A stretch of DNA of 64,000 bases from an uncultured Clostridia bacterium (GTDB lineage: Bacteria; Bacillota; Clostridia; TANB77; CAG-508). This document shows, piece by piece, positions 55,904-64,000 of this stretch. Under the pieces are notes generated by a model. The model saw nothing but the letters and a program-made list of their open reading frames with translations, was not told the DNA's origin and ran no database searches. Location of the stretch: the NCBI GenBank assembly GCA_946529215.1, contig CAMMZC010000006.1:50480-114479 (forward strand), written 5' to 3'. A program made the translations under genes and the position numbers. Each line of letters begins with the position of its first letter. Position 1 is the first letter of the stretch.

Positions 55904-56212
55904 TTACTTTAATTCTGCTCCACATTTTTTACAAATACGAACTTTTTTATCATTTTCTATTTTATATCCTACACGTGTTGCTTTTCCACATTTTGGACAT
56001 ACAACATTTACTATACTGCTATGTACAGGAAATTCTGATGGAATAATTCCTCCTTCTTCTCCTGCTTTTCTTGGCTTAACATGTTTTTTTCTTATATTTA
56101 CACCTTTAACAATTACTTTTTCTGTTTTAGGTATAACTTCTAATACTTCACCTGTTTTTCCTTTATCATTTCCTGATAAAACAATAACATTGTCGCCTTT
56201 TCTAAGTTTCAT
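55904..56212 (-). CDS. rplX: Ribosomal protein L24
   Basis: 50S assembly initiator, 102 residues. The KOW motif is at the N-terminus (KGDNVIVLSGNDKGKTGEV), and a C-terminal zinc-type pattern (CPKCGKATRVG ... CKKCG) is present. GGAGGG lies upstream of the start. Normally rplN precedes directly; here a small gene intervenes. Confidence 0.97.
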   Translation of the reverse strand: MKLRKGDNVIVLSGNDKGKTGEVLEVIPKTEKVIVKGVNIRKKHVKPRKAGEEGGIIPSEFPVHSSIVNVVCPKCGKATRVGYKIENDKKVRICKKCGAELK

Positions 56213-56268
56213 TTAAGGTTTCCCTCCTTCTTTTATTATTTTAGTTATCTTTCATCTATTTCGCTAAT

Positions 56269-56478
56269 TTATATTCTTCCGCTATCTTCCATTCTTGGCT
56301 GATATATTTGTAAGTCCATCAATTCTGCATCAGTAAGTTCATCTTCAGTTTTTTTAATTCCATCTTTCCCAATATAATATCTTTTTCCATCTGTACCTAC
56401 ACCTAGTGATATTATATGTTGTGGTAAAAATTTGGAATTTGGTATTTTTTCAATCCAATCTTTTCCTTGATTATTCAT
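56269..56478 (-). CDS. Small hypothetical protein between rplN and rplX
   Basis: 69 residues with AGGAGG at good spacing before the ATG, so it is probably translated. The soluble product has an acidic C-terminal half (EDELTDAELMDLQIYQ) and a Gly/Asp/Tyr-rich middle (GTDGKRYYIGKDG). Not recognised. It interrupts the otherwise conserved rplN-rplX junction. Confidence 0.65.
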   Translation of the reverse strand: MNNQGKDWIEKIPNSKFLPQHIISLGVGTDGKRYYIGKDGIKKTEDELTDAELMDLQIYQPRMEDSGRI

Positions 56479-56542
56479 AATAAATATATCCTCCTACTTA
56501 AAAACTTACTTTTTTTATATTACTTAATATCAGTCTTGAACC

Positions 56543-56911
56543 CTATAGTACTTCTGGTGCTAGTGATAAGATTTTTAAATACTCTCCATCTCTTAACTCT
56601 CTAGCAACAGGTCCGAATATACGTGTACCTTTTGGTGTTTTGTCTTCTTTTATAATAACAGCTGCATTTTCATCAAATCTAATATATGATCCATCAGCTC
56701 TTCTAATAGGATTCTTAGTTCTAACAACAACTGCTTTAACTACGTCACCTTTTTTAACAACTCCACCTGGTGTTGCTGATTTAACAGAAGCAACTACTAT
56801 ATCACCAATTGTAGCTGTTCTTCTAAATGATCCACCTAAGCATCTGATAACCATAAGTTCTTTTGCTCCAGTGTTGTCAGCTACTTTTAATCTTGTTTGT
56901 TGTTGTACCAT
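56543..56911 (-). CDS. rplN: Ribosomal protein L14
   Basis: 122-residue 50S protein at the subunit interface. [19 protein letters not shown] and [24 protein letters not shown] are canonical. GGAGG precedes the ATG. Confidence 0.98.
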   Translation of the reverse strand: MVQQQTRLKVADNTGAKELMVIRCLGGSFRRTATIGDIVVASVKSATPGGVVKKGDVVKAVVVRTKNPIRRADGSYIRFDENAAVIIKEDKTPKGTRIFGPVARELRDGEYLKILSLAPEVL

Positions 56912-56927
56912 TTTGGTATCCTCCTTC

Positions 56928-57188
56928 TTATTTAATTACTGCCTTTTTAACTATTTCAACTACTCTCCATCTCTTATCTTTAGATAAAGGTCTAGTTTCC
57001 ATAACTTTAACTGTGTCTCCTACTTGGCATTTATTTTCTTCATCATGAGCTTTTAATGTATAAGTCTTTTTTACTGTTTTTCCATAAACTTTATGTTGTA
57101 CATTTCTTTGAACAGCTACAACTACAGTTTTATCCATTTTATCAGATTTAACTATACCAATCATTACTTTACGAAGATTTCTTTCCAT
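56928..57188 (-). CDS. rpsQ: Ribosomal protein S17
   Basis: 86-residue OB-fold 30S protein. [19 protein letters not shown] and [19 protein letters not shown] are canonical. It overlaps rpmC by one base and precedes rplN. Confidence 0.98.
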   Translation of the reverse strand: MERNLRKVMIGIVKSDKMDKTVVVAVQRNVQHKVYGKTVKKTYTLKAHDEENKCQVGDTVKVMETRPLSKDKRWRVVEIVKKAVIK

Positions 57189-57397
57189 TAGTTATCTCCT
57201 TTCTTTTCAGCAATCTTTCTTTCAGTTAAAATTGTGTTAATTCTTGCAATGTCCTTTTTTACTGATTTGATTTTCATTGGATTGTCTAATCCATTTGTAG
57301 CTAAGCTGAATTTTAATTTAAATAATTCTGTTTTTAATTCACCTAGTTCTTTTTCTAATTCAGGTGAAGACATTTCTTTTATTTTATTTAATTTCAT
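57188..57397 (-). CDS. rpmC: Ribosomal protein L29
   Basis: 69-residue two-helix 50S protein near the tunnel exit; trigger factor and SRP dock close by. [22 protein letters not shown] and the [13 protein letters not shown] motif are canonical. Overlaps both neighbours by one base. Confidence 0.98.
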   Translation of the reverse strand: MKLNKIKEMSSPELEKELGELKTELFKLKFSLATNGLDNPMKIKSVKKDIARINTILTERKIAEKKGDN

Positions 57398-57828
57398 TAA
57401 TTTTCACCCTCCTCGATATTTTCTCTTACTACGAATTTTGTTCTTACTGGTAATTTGTTAGCAGCAAGTCTTAAAGCTTCTCTTGCAGTTTCTTCTGATA
57501 CACCTGCAATCTCGAACATTACTCTTCCTGGTTTAACATTTGCTACCCAAAATTCTGTATTACCTTTACCTTTACCCATACGAGTTCCAAGTGGTTTTCT
57601 TGTTACAGGTTTGTCTGGGAATATTTTAATCCAAACTTTACCATCTCTTTTCATATAACGAGTCATTGCAACTCTGGCTGCTTCTATTTGATTTCCTGTA
57701 ATAGCTGCAGCATCTAATGTTTGTAGTCCGAATTCGCCTTCATTTACTACATTTCCTCTTGTTGCCTTTCCTCTATTTCTACCTTTTTGTACTTTTCTAT
57801 GTTTTGTTCTTTTTGGCATTAATGGCAT
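57397..57828 (-). CDS. rplP: Ribosomal protein L16
   Basis: 143-residue 50S protein at the peptidyl-transferase and A-site region. [21 protein letters not shown] and the [22 protein letters not shown] segment are canonical. GGAGGAG stands 6-7 nt before the first ATG, which I keep; a second ATG three codons later is possible. Confidence 0.97.
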   Translation of the reverse strand: MPLMPKRTKHRKVQKGRNRGKATRGNVVNEGEFGLQTLDAAAITGNQIEAARVAMTRYMKRDGKVWIKIFPDKPVTRKPLGTRMGKGKGNTEFWVANVKPGRVMFEIAGVSEETAREALRLAANKLPVRTKFVVRENIEEGEN

Positions 57829-58484
57829 TATTGTTCTCCTCCTTCCATTTTTTTGCTAGGAAGAATTTCTCCTTTATAAATCCATACTTTTACACCGATT
57901 TTTCCATATGTAGTTGCAGCTTCTGCAAATCCATAATCTATATCAGCTCTTAGAGTTTGTAAAGGAATATTTCCTTCTTTATAGAACTCTGTTCTAGCCA
58001 TGTCTGCTCCACCTAATCTTCCAGATACTGCAGTTTTAATTCCTGCTGCTCCAGATTTCATAGTTTTTTGCATACATTGTTTCATTGCACGTCTAAATGA
58101 AATTCTTCTTTCTAGTTGGTTTGCTATATCTTCAGCAACTAGTTGTGCGTCAAGGCTTGTATTTTTAACCTCAACTACATTTAGGTTTACTTCTTTACCT
58201 ATTAATTTTTTTACTTGATTCTTTAAGTCTTCTATTCCAGCTCCACCTTTTCCAATTAGGATTCCTGGCTTAGCTGTGTAAATATTAACTTTAACCATTT
58301 TTGCTGTTCTTTCTATTTCAATATTAGCGATTCCAGCATCATATACTTTTTTCTTTAAAAATTTACGGATCTTTTGGTCTTCTACTAAGCAGTCTGCAAA
58401 GTCTTTATCACTTGCATACCATTTAGAGCTCCAATCTTTGATTATTCCTAATCTTGCTCCTGTTGGGTTTACTTTTTGTCCCAT
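57828..58484 (-). CDS. rpsC: Ribosomal protein S3
   Basis: 218-residue 30S protein at the mRNA entrance. [23 protein letters not shown] at the start, the KH-domain [11 protein letters not shown] and C-terminal [16 protein letters not shown] are canonical. The ATG at 58484, with GGAGGCTTAAGCTA upstream, is preferred over the reading from 58514, which overlaps rplV. Confidence 0.98.
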   Translation of the reverse strand: MGQKVNPTGARLGIIKDWSSKWYASDKDFADCLVEDQKIRKFLKKKVYDAGIANIEIERTAKMVKVNIYTAKPGILIGKGGAGIEDLKNQVKKLIGKEVNLNVVEVKNTSLDAQLVAEDIANQLERRISFRRAMKQCMQKTMKSGAAGIKTAVSGRLGGADMARTEFYKEGNIPLQTLRADIDYGFAEAATTYGKIGVKVWIYKGEILPSKKMEGGEQ

Positions 58485-58488
58485 TAGC

Positions 58489-58842
58489 TTAAGCCTCCTT
58501 TTCTTTAAGAACAATTGTTATATGACTTGTTCTTTTTCTAATTCTTACTGCTGAACCTTTTGCAGCAGGTCTTATTCTTTTTAGAGTTGGACCTTGATTT
58601 GCATAGATTTCAGAAATATATAATTTATCATGTTTCATGTCATGATTGTTTTCAGCATTTGCAATTGCTGATTTTAATAATTTTTCTATAATGTCTGAAG
58701 ATGCTTTTGGTGTAAATTTTACTATTGCTAAAGCTTCATCTACATTTTTTCCTCTTATTAAATCTGCAACAATTTTAACTTTTCTTGATGAAATTCTTGC
58801 ATATTTAAGAGTTGCTGAAGCTGTTCTTATTTCTTCTTCCAT
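58489..58842 (-). CDS. rplV: Ribosomal protein L22
   Basis: 117-residue 50S protein lining the exit tunnel. [29 protein letters not shown] and the C-terminal [20 protein letters not shown] loop are canonical; each is full length here. The ATG at 58842 has GAGAGGAG upstream; the longer frame to 58884 is not family-like. Repeat copy D separates it from rpsS. Confidence 0.98.
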   Translation of the reverse strand: MEEEIRTASATLKYARISSRKVKIVADLIRGKNVDEALAIVKFTPKASSDIIEKLLKSAIANAENNHDMKHDKLYISEIYANQGPTLKRIRPAAKGSAVRIRKRTSHITIVLKEKEA

Positions 58843-58902
58843 AATTAACTCCTCTCTATTTATTTTAGATTCTAGTTGTATCATTTATTTTGATTATTTT
58901 CC

Positions 58903-59024
58903 GTTCTTGAAGAATTGGGATTTGACTAGGCAAAATTTATTGGAAAGGCAAGGGAGCATACTTGGTGTATGTGACCGCGTTTTCAATGAATTTTAACAAC
59001 GTCAAATTTCAATTATTCATGAAC
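58903..59024. repeat. Hairpin repeat element, copy D
   Basis: About 122-bp imperfect palindrome between rpsS and rplV. Outer arms GTTC/GAAC, GAATTG/CAATT and ATTTGAC/GTCAAAT lead to the core GGGAGCATACTTGGTGTATG and GTGACCGCG. The rpsS stop codon abuts the arm. Closest to copy A in its TTTGACxAGGCAAAAT segment. Confidence 0.85.
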
Positions 59025-59299
59025 TATTTCTTAGTTGTCTTTTCTCCTGCATGACCTTTAAAAGTTCTAGTAGGAGCAAATTCACCTAATTTATGTCCAA
59101 TCATTTCTTCTGATATATATACTGGAATATGTTTTCTTCCATCATGTACAGCGATTGTGTGACCAACCATTTGTGGATAAATTGTAGAAGCTCTTGACCA
59201 TGTCTTTAAAACTTCTTTTTTATTTTCCGCATTTAGAGCTTCGATTCTTTTTAACAATTCTGGAGCTATAAATGGTTTCTTTTTACTTGATCTTGACAT
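59024..59299 (-). CDS. rpsS: Ribosomal protein S19
   Basis: 91-residue 30S head protein. [21 protein letters not shown] and the [15 protein letters not shown] segment ([20 protein letters not shown]) are canonical. Immediately after rplB (5 bp). Stop codon abuts repeat copy D. Confidence 0.98.
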   Translation of the reverse strand: MSRSSKKKPFIAPELLKRIEALNAENKKEVLKTWSRASTIYPQMVGHTIAVHDGRKHIPVYISEEMIGHKLGEFAPTRTFKGHAGEKTTKK

Positions 59300-59304
59300 A
59301 AGTT

Positions 59305-60132
59305 CTATTTCCTCCTTTTAACTATAAATTTATTTGATTGTTTCTTTTTATTTCTAGTCTTGTATCCTAGAGCTGGTTTACCCCAAGGTGTTAATGGTCC
59401 AGCGTGTCCGATTGGAGCTTTACCTTCACCACCACCATGTGGGTGATCTACTGGGTTCATTGCAGAACCTCTAACTTCTGGTCTCCATCCCATATGTCTT
59501 TTTCTTCCTGCTTTTCCTAATTTAACATTAGCATGTTCAGAGTTTCCTATAACTCCTACAGTTGCTCTACAATTAGCTAAAACAAGTCTCATTTCTCCTG
59601 ATGGTAATCTTACATGTGCATATTTTCCTTCTTTAGCCATTAATTGTGCGCTTTGTCCTGCTGCTTTAACAAGTTTTCCACCTTGTCCTGGATTTAATTC
59701 GATGTTGTGAATTAAAGTACCTACTGGAATGCTGTTGATTTCCATACAGTTTCCTGGTCTGATATCAACTGCTTTTCCTGATACTACTGTATCACCGTCT
59801 TTTAATCCTTCTGGAGCTAAGATGTATGATTTAACTCCATCTTCATATTGAATAAGTGCTATATTTGCACTTCTGTTAGGATCATATTCGATTCCTACTA
59901 CTGTGGCTTTCATATCGTCTTTTTTACGTTTGAAATCCATTATTCTATATTTTTGTCTGTTTCCTCCACCTTGATGACGTACTGTTATTCTACCATAAGA
60001 GTTTCTTCCTGCTTTTTCTTTCTTTACTGCTAATAAAGATTTTTCAGGAGTCTTTTTTGTAATTTCTGAATAATCTAATACTGTCATATTTCTTCTTGAA
60101 GGTGTGTAGGCTTTAAATTTTTTTGTTGCCAT
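59305..60132 (-). CDS. rplB: Ribosomal protein L2
   Basis: 275-residue 50S protein essential for subunit joining and peptidyl transfer. [18 protein letters not shown], the conserved [17 protein letters not shown] with the functional His, and C-terminal [19 protein letters not shown] are canonical. AAAGGAGAG precedes the ATG. A frameshifted small ORF separates it from rplW. Confidence 0.98.
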   Translation of the reverse strand: MATKKFKAYTPSRRNMTVLDYSEITKKTPEKSLLAVKKEKAGRNSYGRITVRHQGGGNRQKYRIMDFKRKKDDMKATVVGIEYDPNRSANIALIQYEDGVKSYILAPEGLKDGDTVVSGKAVDIRPGNCMEINSIPVGTLIHNIELNPGQGGKLVKAAGQSAQLMAKEGKYAHVRLPSGEMRLVLANCRATVGVIGNSEHANVKLGKAGRKRHMGWRPEVRGSAMNPVDHPHGGGEGKAPIGHAGPLTPWGKPALGYKTRNKKKQSNKFIVKRRK

Positions 60133-60192
60133 TACTTTTCTCTCCTTTAATTTTTATTTGTGAGTTTTTTCCTGCCTCACTACAGATAAAAT

Positions 60193-60388
60193 TTATTCTC
60201 CGGGTTCTTTCCCGATACCTTTATTAATTTTTCTTCTTACCATTCTTGGGCTTTGTCTTTTATAAATAGTTTTACCTAAATCTTCAATTAATTGTTTTTC
60301 TTTTTCAGTTAACGGAGTTTCGAACCTTCTAATTTTTTTTTGCATATAGTTCTAATAATTTGGCGTATTTATCATTTTCTTGATTCAT
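60193..60388 (-). pseudogene. Small ORF between rplW and rplB, frame broken in an A9 run
   Basis: GGAGAAAAATT precedes an ATG at 60388. Frame one reads MNQENDKYAKLLELYAKKN then stops at TAG just after a run of nine A (60333-60341). With eight A the frame would continue as IRRFETPLTEKEKQLIED, then a basic tail (RQSPRMVRRKINKG) to a stop at 60193-60195, giving about 64 residues. The total 196 bp is one base off a multiple of three. It is a broken gene, an assembly error in the homopolymer, or a product made by slippage on the A-run. Not a family I recognise. Confidence 0.65.
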
Positions 60389-60427
60389 AATTTTTCTCCT
60401 AAAACTTTCCGTTTATTGTTTAAGCAT

Positions 60428-60775
60428 CTAAGCTCCCATAAATTCTTCGATAGAATCCTTATACTTCTTAGAACCTTTAACTGCTTTTCCGCCTTTTCCT
60501 AAATATGTAACATCTCCTGGATTTGTATCTATTGTAACAATAGCTTTTTTCCAATCTGATGTCTTTCCTGTATGATATCCTACTCTTTTGCTTTTTCCTT
60601 TTACACTTACTGTGTTTACTTTTAATACTTTTACTTCAAAAAGTTTTTCAACTGCATTTGCAATTTCTACTTTTGTAGCATTTTTGTTTACCTCGAAAGT
60701 GTATTTACCTTGTTGTAACATATCGTTACTCTTTTCTGTAACAATTGGTGCTATTATAATATCTTCTGGCTTCAT
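60428..60775 (-). CDS. rplW: Ribosomal protein L23
   Basis: 115-residue 50S protein at the tunnel exit, docking site for trigger factor. PEDIIIAPIVTEKSNDML at the start and KVLKVNTVSVKGKSKRVGY are canonical. It overlaps rplD by one base. Confidence 0.97.
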   Translation of the reverse strand: MKPEDIIIAPIVTEKSNDMLQQGKYTFEVNKNATKVEIANAVEKLFEVKVLKVNTVSVKGKSKRVGYHTGKTSDWKKAIVTIDTNPGDVTYLGKGGKAVKGSKKYKDSIEEFMGA

Positions 60776-61398
60776 TATGCATACACCTCCTCTAATTTTT
60801 TAACAGTATCAAGTGGTAATACTAAGTTTGTATATTTTAATAAATCATATACATTTATTTCATTTACTAATATTGTTTTTGCACCTTCAATGTTGTTTGT
60901 TGATGCTTGAACATTTAAGTTCTTTTCTGGTAAAACAACTAATGTTTTTCCTTCTAATTTTAAATCAGCAAATGCTTTTACCATTGATTTTGTTTTTATT
61001 TCTTTAAGTTCTAATTTATCTACAACTGTTAATTCTTTTTCAAGAACTTTTGAACTTAATACAGATCTTATTGCTAATCTCTTTTCTTTTTTATTTAATG
61101 TATATTTGTATGAACGAGGTTTTGGTCCTAAAGCTATACCACCTTTAATCCATTGTGGTGCTCTAATAGAACCTTGTCTTGCTCTACCTGTTCCTTTTTG
61201 TCTCCATGGTTTTCTTCCACCACCACGAACTTCTGATCTAGTCTTAGTACTTTGTGTACCTTGTCTTTGATTAGCTAAATAGTTGATTAATACTTCATGA
61301 ACTATATTTTCGTTTGGTTCAATTCCAAATACGTTTTCATTTAATTCAACATCACTAACCTTCTTACCATTTATATCATATACGTCTACTTTTGGCAT
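60775..61398 (-). CDS. rplD: Ribosomal protein L4
   Basis: 207-residue 50S tunnel protein; represses the S10 operon in enteric bacteria. RSEVRGGGRKPWRQKGTGRARQGSIRAPQW is canonical, present as the central loop (about 60-90). Directly after rplC; GGAGG precedes the start. Confidence 0.98.
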   Translation of the reverse strand: MPKVDVYDINGKKVSDVELNENVFGIEPNENIVHEVLINYLANQRQGTQSTKTRSEVRGGGRKPWRQKGTGRARQGSIRAPQWIKGGIALGPKPRSYKYTLNKKEKRLAIRSVLSSKVLEKELTVVDKLELKEIKTKSMVKAFADLKLEGKTLVVLPEKNLNVQASTNNIEGAKTILVNEINVYDLLKYTNLVLPLDTVKKLEEVYA

Positions 61399-61415
61399 CT
61401 TTCTTCCTCCTTTCC

Positions 61416-62048
61416 TTAATTAGCCTTAACTGATGATTTTATTTTTAAGATAGCTCCTTTAGCTCCTGGAACACTACCTTTTACTAAAATTACATTTTTA
61501 TCCATATCTACTCTAACAATGTCTAAGTTTTGGATTGTAACTAAAACTCTTCCCATATGTCCTGGAAGTTTTTTACCTTTGAAAACTCTTCCTGGTGTAG
61601 ATGTTGCACCCATTGAACCTGGTCTTCTATGATACATAGATCCATGTCCCATTGGTCCACGATGTTGTCCATGTCTTTTTATAACGCCTTGGAATCCTTT
61701 ACCTTTTGAAATTCCTTGAATATCAACATTTTCTCCTGCAGCAAATACATCTGCTTTTATTTCATCTCCAACTTTTACACCTTCTATAGAATCTAATCTA
61801 AATTCTCTTAAATGTTTTTTGTTTTCGATTTTTGATTTTGCAAAATGTCCTGCTTCTGGTTTATTAATATGTTTTGATTTGATTTCTCCAAATCCTAATT
61901 GTAAAGCATTGTATCCATCTGTTTCTACTGTCTTAACTTGAGCTACAACACATGGTCCTGCTTCAATAACTGTAACTGGAATAACGTTTCCTTTTTCATC
62001 AAATATTTGTGTCATTCCAAGTTTTCTTCCTATTATTCCTTTTTTCAT
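61416..62048 (-). CDS. rplC: Ribosomal protein L3
   Basis: 210-residue 50S assembly initiator. [26 protein letters not shown] and the [22 protein letters not shown] segment are canonical. Second gene of the S10 part of the cluster, 85 bp after rpsJ. Confidence 0.98.
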   Translation of the reverse strand: MKKGIIGRKLGMTQIFDEKGNVIPVTVIEAGPCVVAQVKTVETDGYNALQLGFGEIKSKHINKPEAGHFAKSKIENKKHLREFRLDSIEGVKVGDEIKADVFAAGENVDIQGISKGKGFQGVIKRHGQHRGPMGHGSMYHRRPGSMGATSTPGRVFKGKKLPGHMGRVLVTIQNLDIVRVDMDKNVILVKGSVPGAKGAILKIKSSVKAN

Positions 62049-62133
62049 TACTTTCTTACTTCCTTCCTATTGGCTGACTTTCTTTCCGAAAATATTTTGC
62101 CAGCATTGGTTTTTTTATTTTTTCTTTACTATT

Positions 62134-62457
62134 TTATAGCTTTATCTCAATATCCACACCAGCTGGTAGCTCTAATTTCATTAAGCTATCAATTGTTTTT
62201 TGTGATGGATAAAGTATGTCGATAACTCTTTTATGAGTTCTCATTTCGAATTGTTCTCTTGAATCTTTGTGTTTGTGTGGAGAACGAATTACTGTTACTA
62301 TTTCTTTTTTTGTTGGTAATGGAATAGGTCCTGAAACTTTTGCTCCTGTCTTTTTAGCAGTATCTACTATTTTTGCAGCAGACTGATCTAAAATAGATGG
62401 CTCATAAGCTTTGACTCTTATTCTAATTTTTTCGCTTGTAGCAACTGTTTTTGCCAT
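62134..62457 (-). CDS. rpsJ: Ribosomal protein S10
   Basis: 107-residue 30S protein and NusA-antitermination partner (NusE). [22 protein letters not shown] and [29 protein letters not shown] are canonical. I use the ATG at 62457 with AAGGAGGG upstream. The frame is open to 62616 only because the structured leader happens to lack stops there. First gene of the super-operon. Confidence 0.98.
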   Translation of the reverse strand: MAKTVATSEKIRIRVKAYEPSILDQSAAKIVDTAKKTGAKVSGPIPLPTKKEIVTVIRSPHKHKDSREQFEMRTHKRVIDILYPSQKTIDSLMKLELPAGVDIEIKL

Positions 62458-62488
62458 ACTAATTTCCCTCCTTTTAAATATTTTTGCT

Positions 62489-62694
62489 TTGAATATAGCT
62501 TGGCAAGTAGTAACGCTACCTGGTGTTTTGTATCTCACCAGTATTAAATCCCAAATTTGTATGATAAAATTGGGATAAGTGCTTTTCAACTTACCGCCTG
62601 GTCTAAGCCATGACATACTCCACTGAAGTTCCCTCCACCCTTACTGCTTAGCGGGTGTAGCCACATTCAGCTTCAACGCTAAAATTCATACTAC
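62489..62694 (-). ncRNA. Structured leader RNA upstream of rpsJ
   Basis: About 200-nt GC-richer segment in the 5' UTR. The ends pair: GCGTTGAA and GCT (62679-62669) with AGC and TTCAAAGC (62500-62486), enclosing four hairpins. These are CTGAA/TTCAG around CACCC/GGGTG (62670-62625), GGTAAGT/ACTTATCC (62595-62573), ATCCCAA/TTGGGAT (62576-62548), and CTGGTG/CACCAG (62541-62519). The loop of the first hairpin carries CTAAGC (62650-62645), complementary to GCTTAG (62608-62603): a potential pseudoknot. A strong promoter starts right before it. I cannot name the family; an autoregulatory r-protein leader or independent ncRNA are both possible. Confidence 0.7.
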
Positions 62695-62697
62695 ATT

Positions 62698-62726
62698 AGT
62701 ATATAACAAAAAAGGCTTGTTGTCAA
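62698..62726 (-). promoter_or_regulatory. Sigma-A promoter of the S10-spc-alpha super-operon
   Basis: A perfect TTGACA (62721-62726) and TATACT (62698-62703) with a 17-bp spacer on the minus strand. The -35 box lies inside the terminator hairpin of the upstream gene. Transcription should begin near 62691-62694. Confidence 0.88.
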
Positions 62727-62735
62727 GCCTTTTTT
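62708..62735 (-). terminator. Terminator of the upstream phosphatase gene
   Basis: Perfect 12-bp hairpin (arms 62724-62735 and 62708-62719, loop of 4) with U-run on the minus strand, about 37 bp past the stop at 62772. It overlaps the -35 box and spacer of the rpsJ promoter. Confidence 0.92.
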
Positions 62736-62771
62736 ATATTTTTTTGTAAAATGTCATATTAAATTATATTT

Positions 62772-64000
62772 TTAATAATTTTTCGATAAATTATTCTTAA
62801 GTTTTTGTATTTCACTGTCTGTCATTCCACCGCCTTTTAAGTAATTTTCCGCACATTTTACAAAATTTACATTTTTCCAATCACTTGCTTTTGGATGATT
62901 ATTGTTTTCAGGTGCTTTACCAGTAATTATTCTTAAGTATTTAGAAAATCCAGCTGTAGTATTTTCATTAAATCTACCTGATATCCTGAAATTTTCATCT
63001 GATTTTTTATAGTCATTATACATACTTTCAAAAGGTACATCCATTAAGCATTCTAATAATACTATTGTAAAACCTGTTCTATCTCTGCCTAACCAACAAT
63101 GTACTGCATATGGCCCTTCATTTTTTGCAAAGAATTTCACACGATCTACTATTTGTCTCTGCCAATCTTTACCATCTTTCGCTCCACTAATAGCTCTCGC
63201 ACAAACTTTTCCTGAGTTAAATAAACTTCTATAATATGTAGATTTTGGATAACTGCTTTTTCTTATCGAACTACTATCATTATCTAAATTAAGAATTGCT
63301 TTTACATTATGTTCTCTCAACATTTGGTCTGCATAATTACCTGCTGTTGCATATTTTCCTTTAGACCTGCTCTTACCATGTATTGGATTAATACATCTAT
63401 ATAATACATTTTTGCCTAGCTTTCCTCCACTAACATTTCTAAAGTTTGCATATTGTGCTTTTGTTATTGTTCTTCCATTTACAGTTACTTTTTCATCTTC
63501 TATATTAACTTGATCATCTACTATGATTTTACATGTTGCAATTTTTCCATATTTTGACTTAGCAGTTATTGTTGCTGTTCCTTTTGTTTTTGCTGTTATT
63601 GTAACTGAACCATTAGTTGTCTTGCTACTTCCTACACTTACTATATTTGCATTTGATGATGTCCAATCAATCTCTTTTGAGCTTGTATTTATAGGGTTAA
63701 AACTTACTGTGATTTTTTCTGTATTTCCTTTATTAATTGTTATATTTGTTTTATTTAAGCTTATACTTTTCGCTGGCGTAAATCCAACTATAGTATATAT
63801 TGCACTTACTCCACTTTCTTTTTGAGTTGCAGTAATCTTTGCTGTTCCATTTTCAATTATATGTACTACTCCTGTGCTACTTACAGTTGCAACTTTTGAA
63901 TTACTTGAACTCCATGTAATTGTTTTATATGTTGCATTTGCTGGGCTTACTGTTGCTTTTAATTGTACAAATTTTCCTTTTTCTATTTGTCTCCACATTG
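62772..64000 (-). CDS. Ig-like (Big_2) and tyrosine-phosphatase secreted protein, C-terminal part
   Basis: The right edge cuts this gene; at least 409 residues are visible. First come two bacterial Ig-like Big_2 domains (FVQLKATVSPANATYKTITW and ISLNKTNITINKGNTEKITV are the domain starts). Then comes a protein-tyrosine-phosphatase domain of the Siw14/MptpB-like kind, with catalytic loop HCWLGRDRTG (HCx5RT, near 63075-63105) and an upstream KAILNLDNDSS. The C-terminal 60 residues are basic. The Big_2 domains and no metabolic context suggest an exported enzyme acting on phosphotyrosine or inositol phosphates. An in-frame ATG at 63998 exists, but the domain is incomplete there, so translation probably starts beyond the window. 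Confidence 0.9.
   Translation of the reverse strand, partial: MWRQIEKGKFVQLKATVSPANATYKTITWSSSNSKVATVSSTGVVHIIENGTAKITATQKESGVSAIYTIVGFTPAKSISLNKTNITINKGNTEKITVSFNPINTSSKEIDWTSSNANIVSVGSSKTTNGSVTITAKTKGTATITAKSKYGKIATCKIIVDDQVNIEDEKVTVNGRTITKAQYANFRNVSGGKLGKNVLYRCINPIHGKSRSKGKYATAGNYADQMLREHNVKAILNLDNDSSSIRKSSYPKSTYYRSLFNSGKVCARAISGAKDGKDWQRQIVDRVKFFAKNEGPYAVHCWLGRDRTGFTIVLLECLMDVPFESMYNDYKKSDENFRISGRFNENTTAGFSKYLRIITGKAPENNNHPKASDWKNVNFVKCAENYLKGGGMTDSEIQKLKNNLSKNY

Noticed and set aside
62458..62616. A 53-residue N-terminal extension of S10
   Set aside because: The segment is the structured leader; S10 homologues start at the ATG at 62457, which has its own AAGGAGGG site.

Overview
This window looks like chromosome of a low-GC (roughly 30% by eye), spore-forming Gram-positive of the class Clostridia, probably one of the uncultured gut lineages. 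The support is strong AGGAGG-type ribosome binding sites, a phenylalanine T-box leader, spoVACDE, MraZ/RsmH, CarD, a zinc-type S14, GatCAB, sortase-type surface proteins and many single-pass or polytopic membrane proteins of unknown function. Almost everything is on the minus strand; only spoVACDE and one small membrane protein read forward. I saw no rRNA, tRNA, CRISPR array or transposase.

Layout by region. 1-2,389: a cell-surface locus (DUF11-like wall protein running off the left edge, a sortase, a membrane-anchored protein). 2,519-7,055: a short-chain dehydrogenase, the start of a division (mra) cluster (mraZ, rsmH, an ftsL-like gene) with MraZ boxes, and a winged-helix-like protein. 7,270-9,385: spoVAC-spoVAD-spoVAE. 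9,468-15,677: a 2,069-residue MucBP-repeat surface protein. 15,969-18,072: rubrerythrin, a HigBA-like toxin-antitoxin pair, carD. 18,302-22,474: pheS/pheT with a small membrane gene between them, behind a T-box. 22,566-28,046: hypothetical, NADAR, SH3+CAP and CPBP genes and a decayed phosphoesterase. 28,082-36,104: a heterodimeric ABC exporter and gatB, gatA, gatC separated by small membrane genes. 36,186-43,579: a MATE exporter, an ArsP_2-like permease, a radical-SAM homologue that has lost all its cluster cysteines, RNase III, a secreted nuclease, and an unusual protein made of tandem HTH-like repeats. 43,740-62,457: the S10-spc-alpha ribosomal protein super-operon. 62,772-64,000: a secreted Ig-like plus tyrosine-phosphatase protein cut by the right edge.

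The ribosomal super-operon keeps the classical order rpsJ-rplC-rplD-rplW-rplB-rpsS-rplV-rpsC-rplP-rpmC-rpsQ-rplN-rplX-rplE-rpsN-rpsH-rplF-rplR-rpsE-rplO-secY-adk-map-infA-rpmJ-rpsM-rpsK-rpsD-rpoA-rplQ, but lacks rpmD and carries guests: a HepT/MntA toxin-antitoxin pair plus a surface-protein gene between adk and map, small ORFs between rplX/rplN and rpsH/rplF, and a frameshifted small ORF between rplB/rplW.

The most interesting non-coding signals are (1) a roughly 200-nt structured leader ahead of rpsJ, with a closing stem, several hairpins and a possible pseudoknot, driven by a promoter whose -35 box lies inside the preceding terminator; and (2) a dispersed family of about 100-125-bp hairpin elements (four copies) inserted at or just after stop codons in the gat and ribosomal operons, whose outer arms differ between copies yet remain self-complementary.
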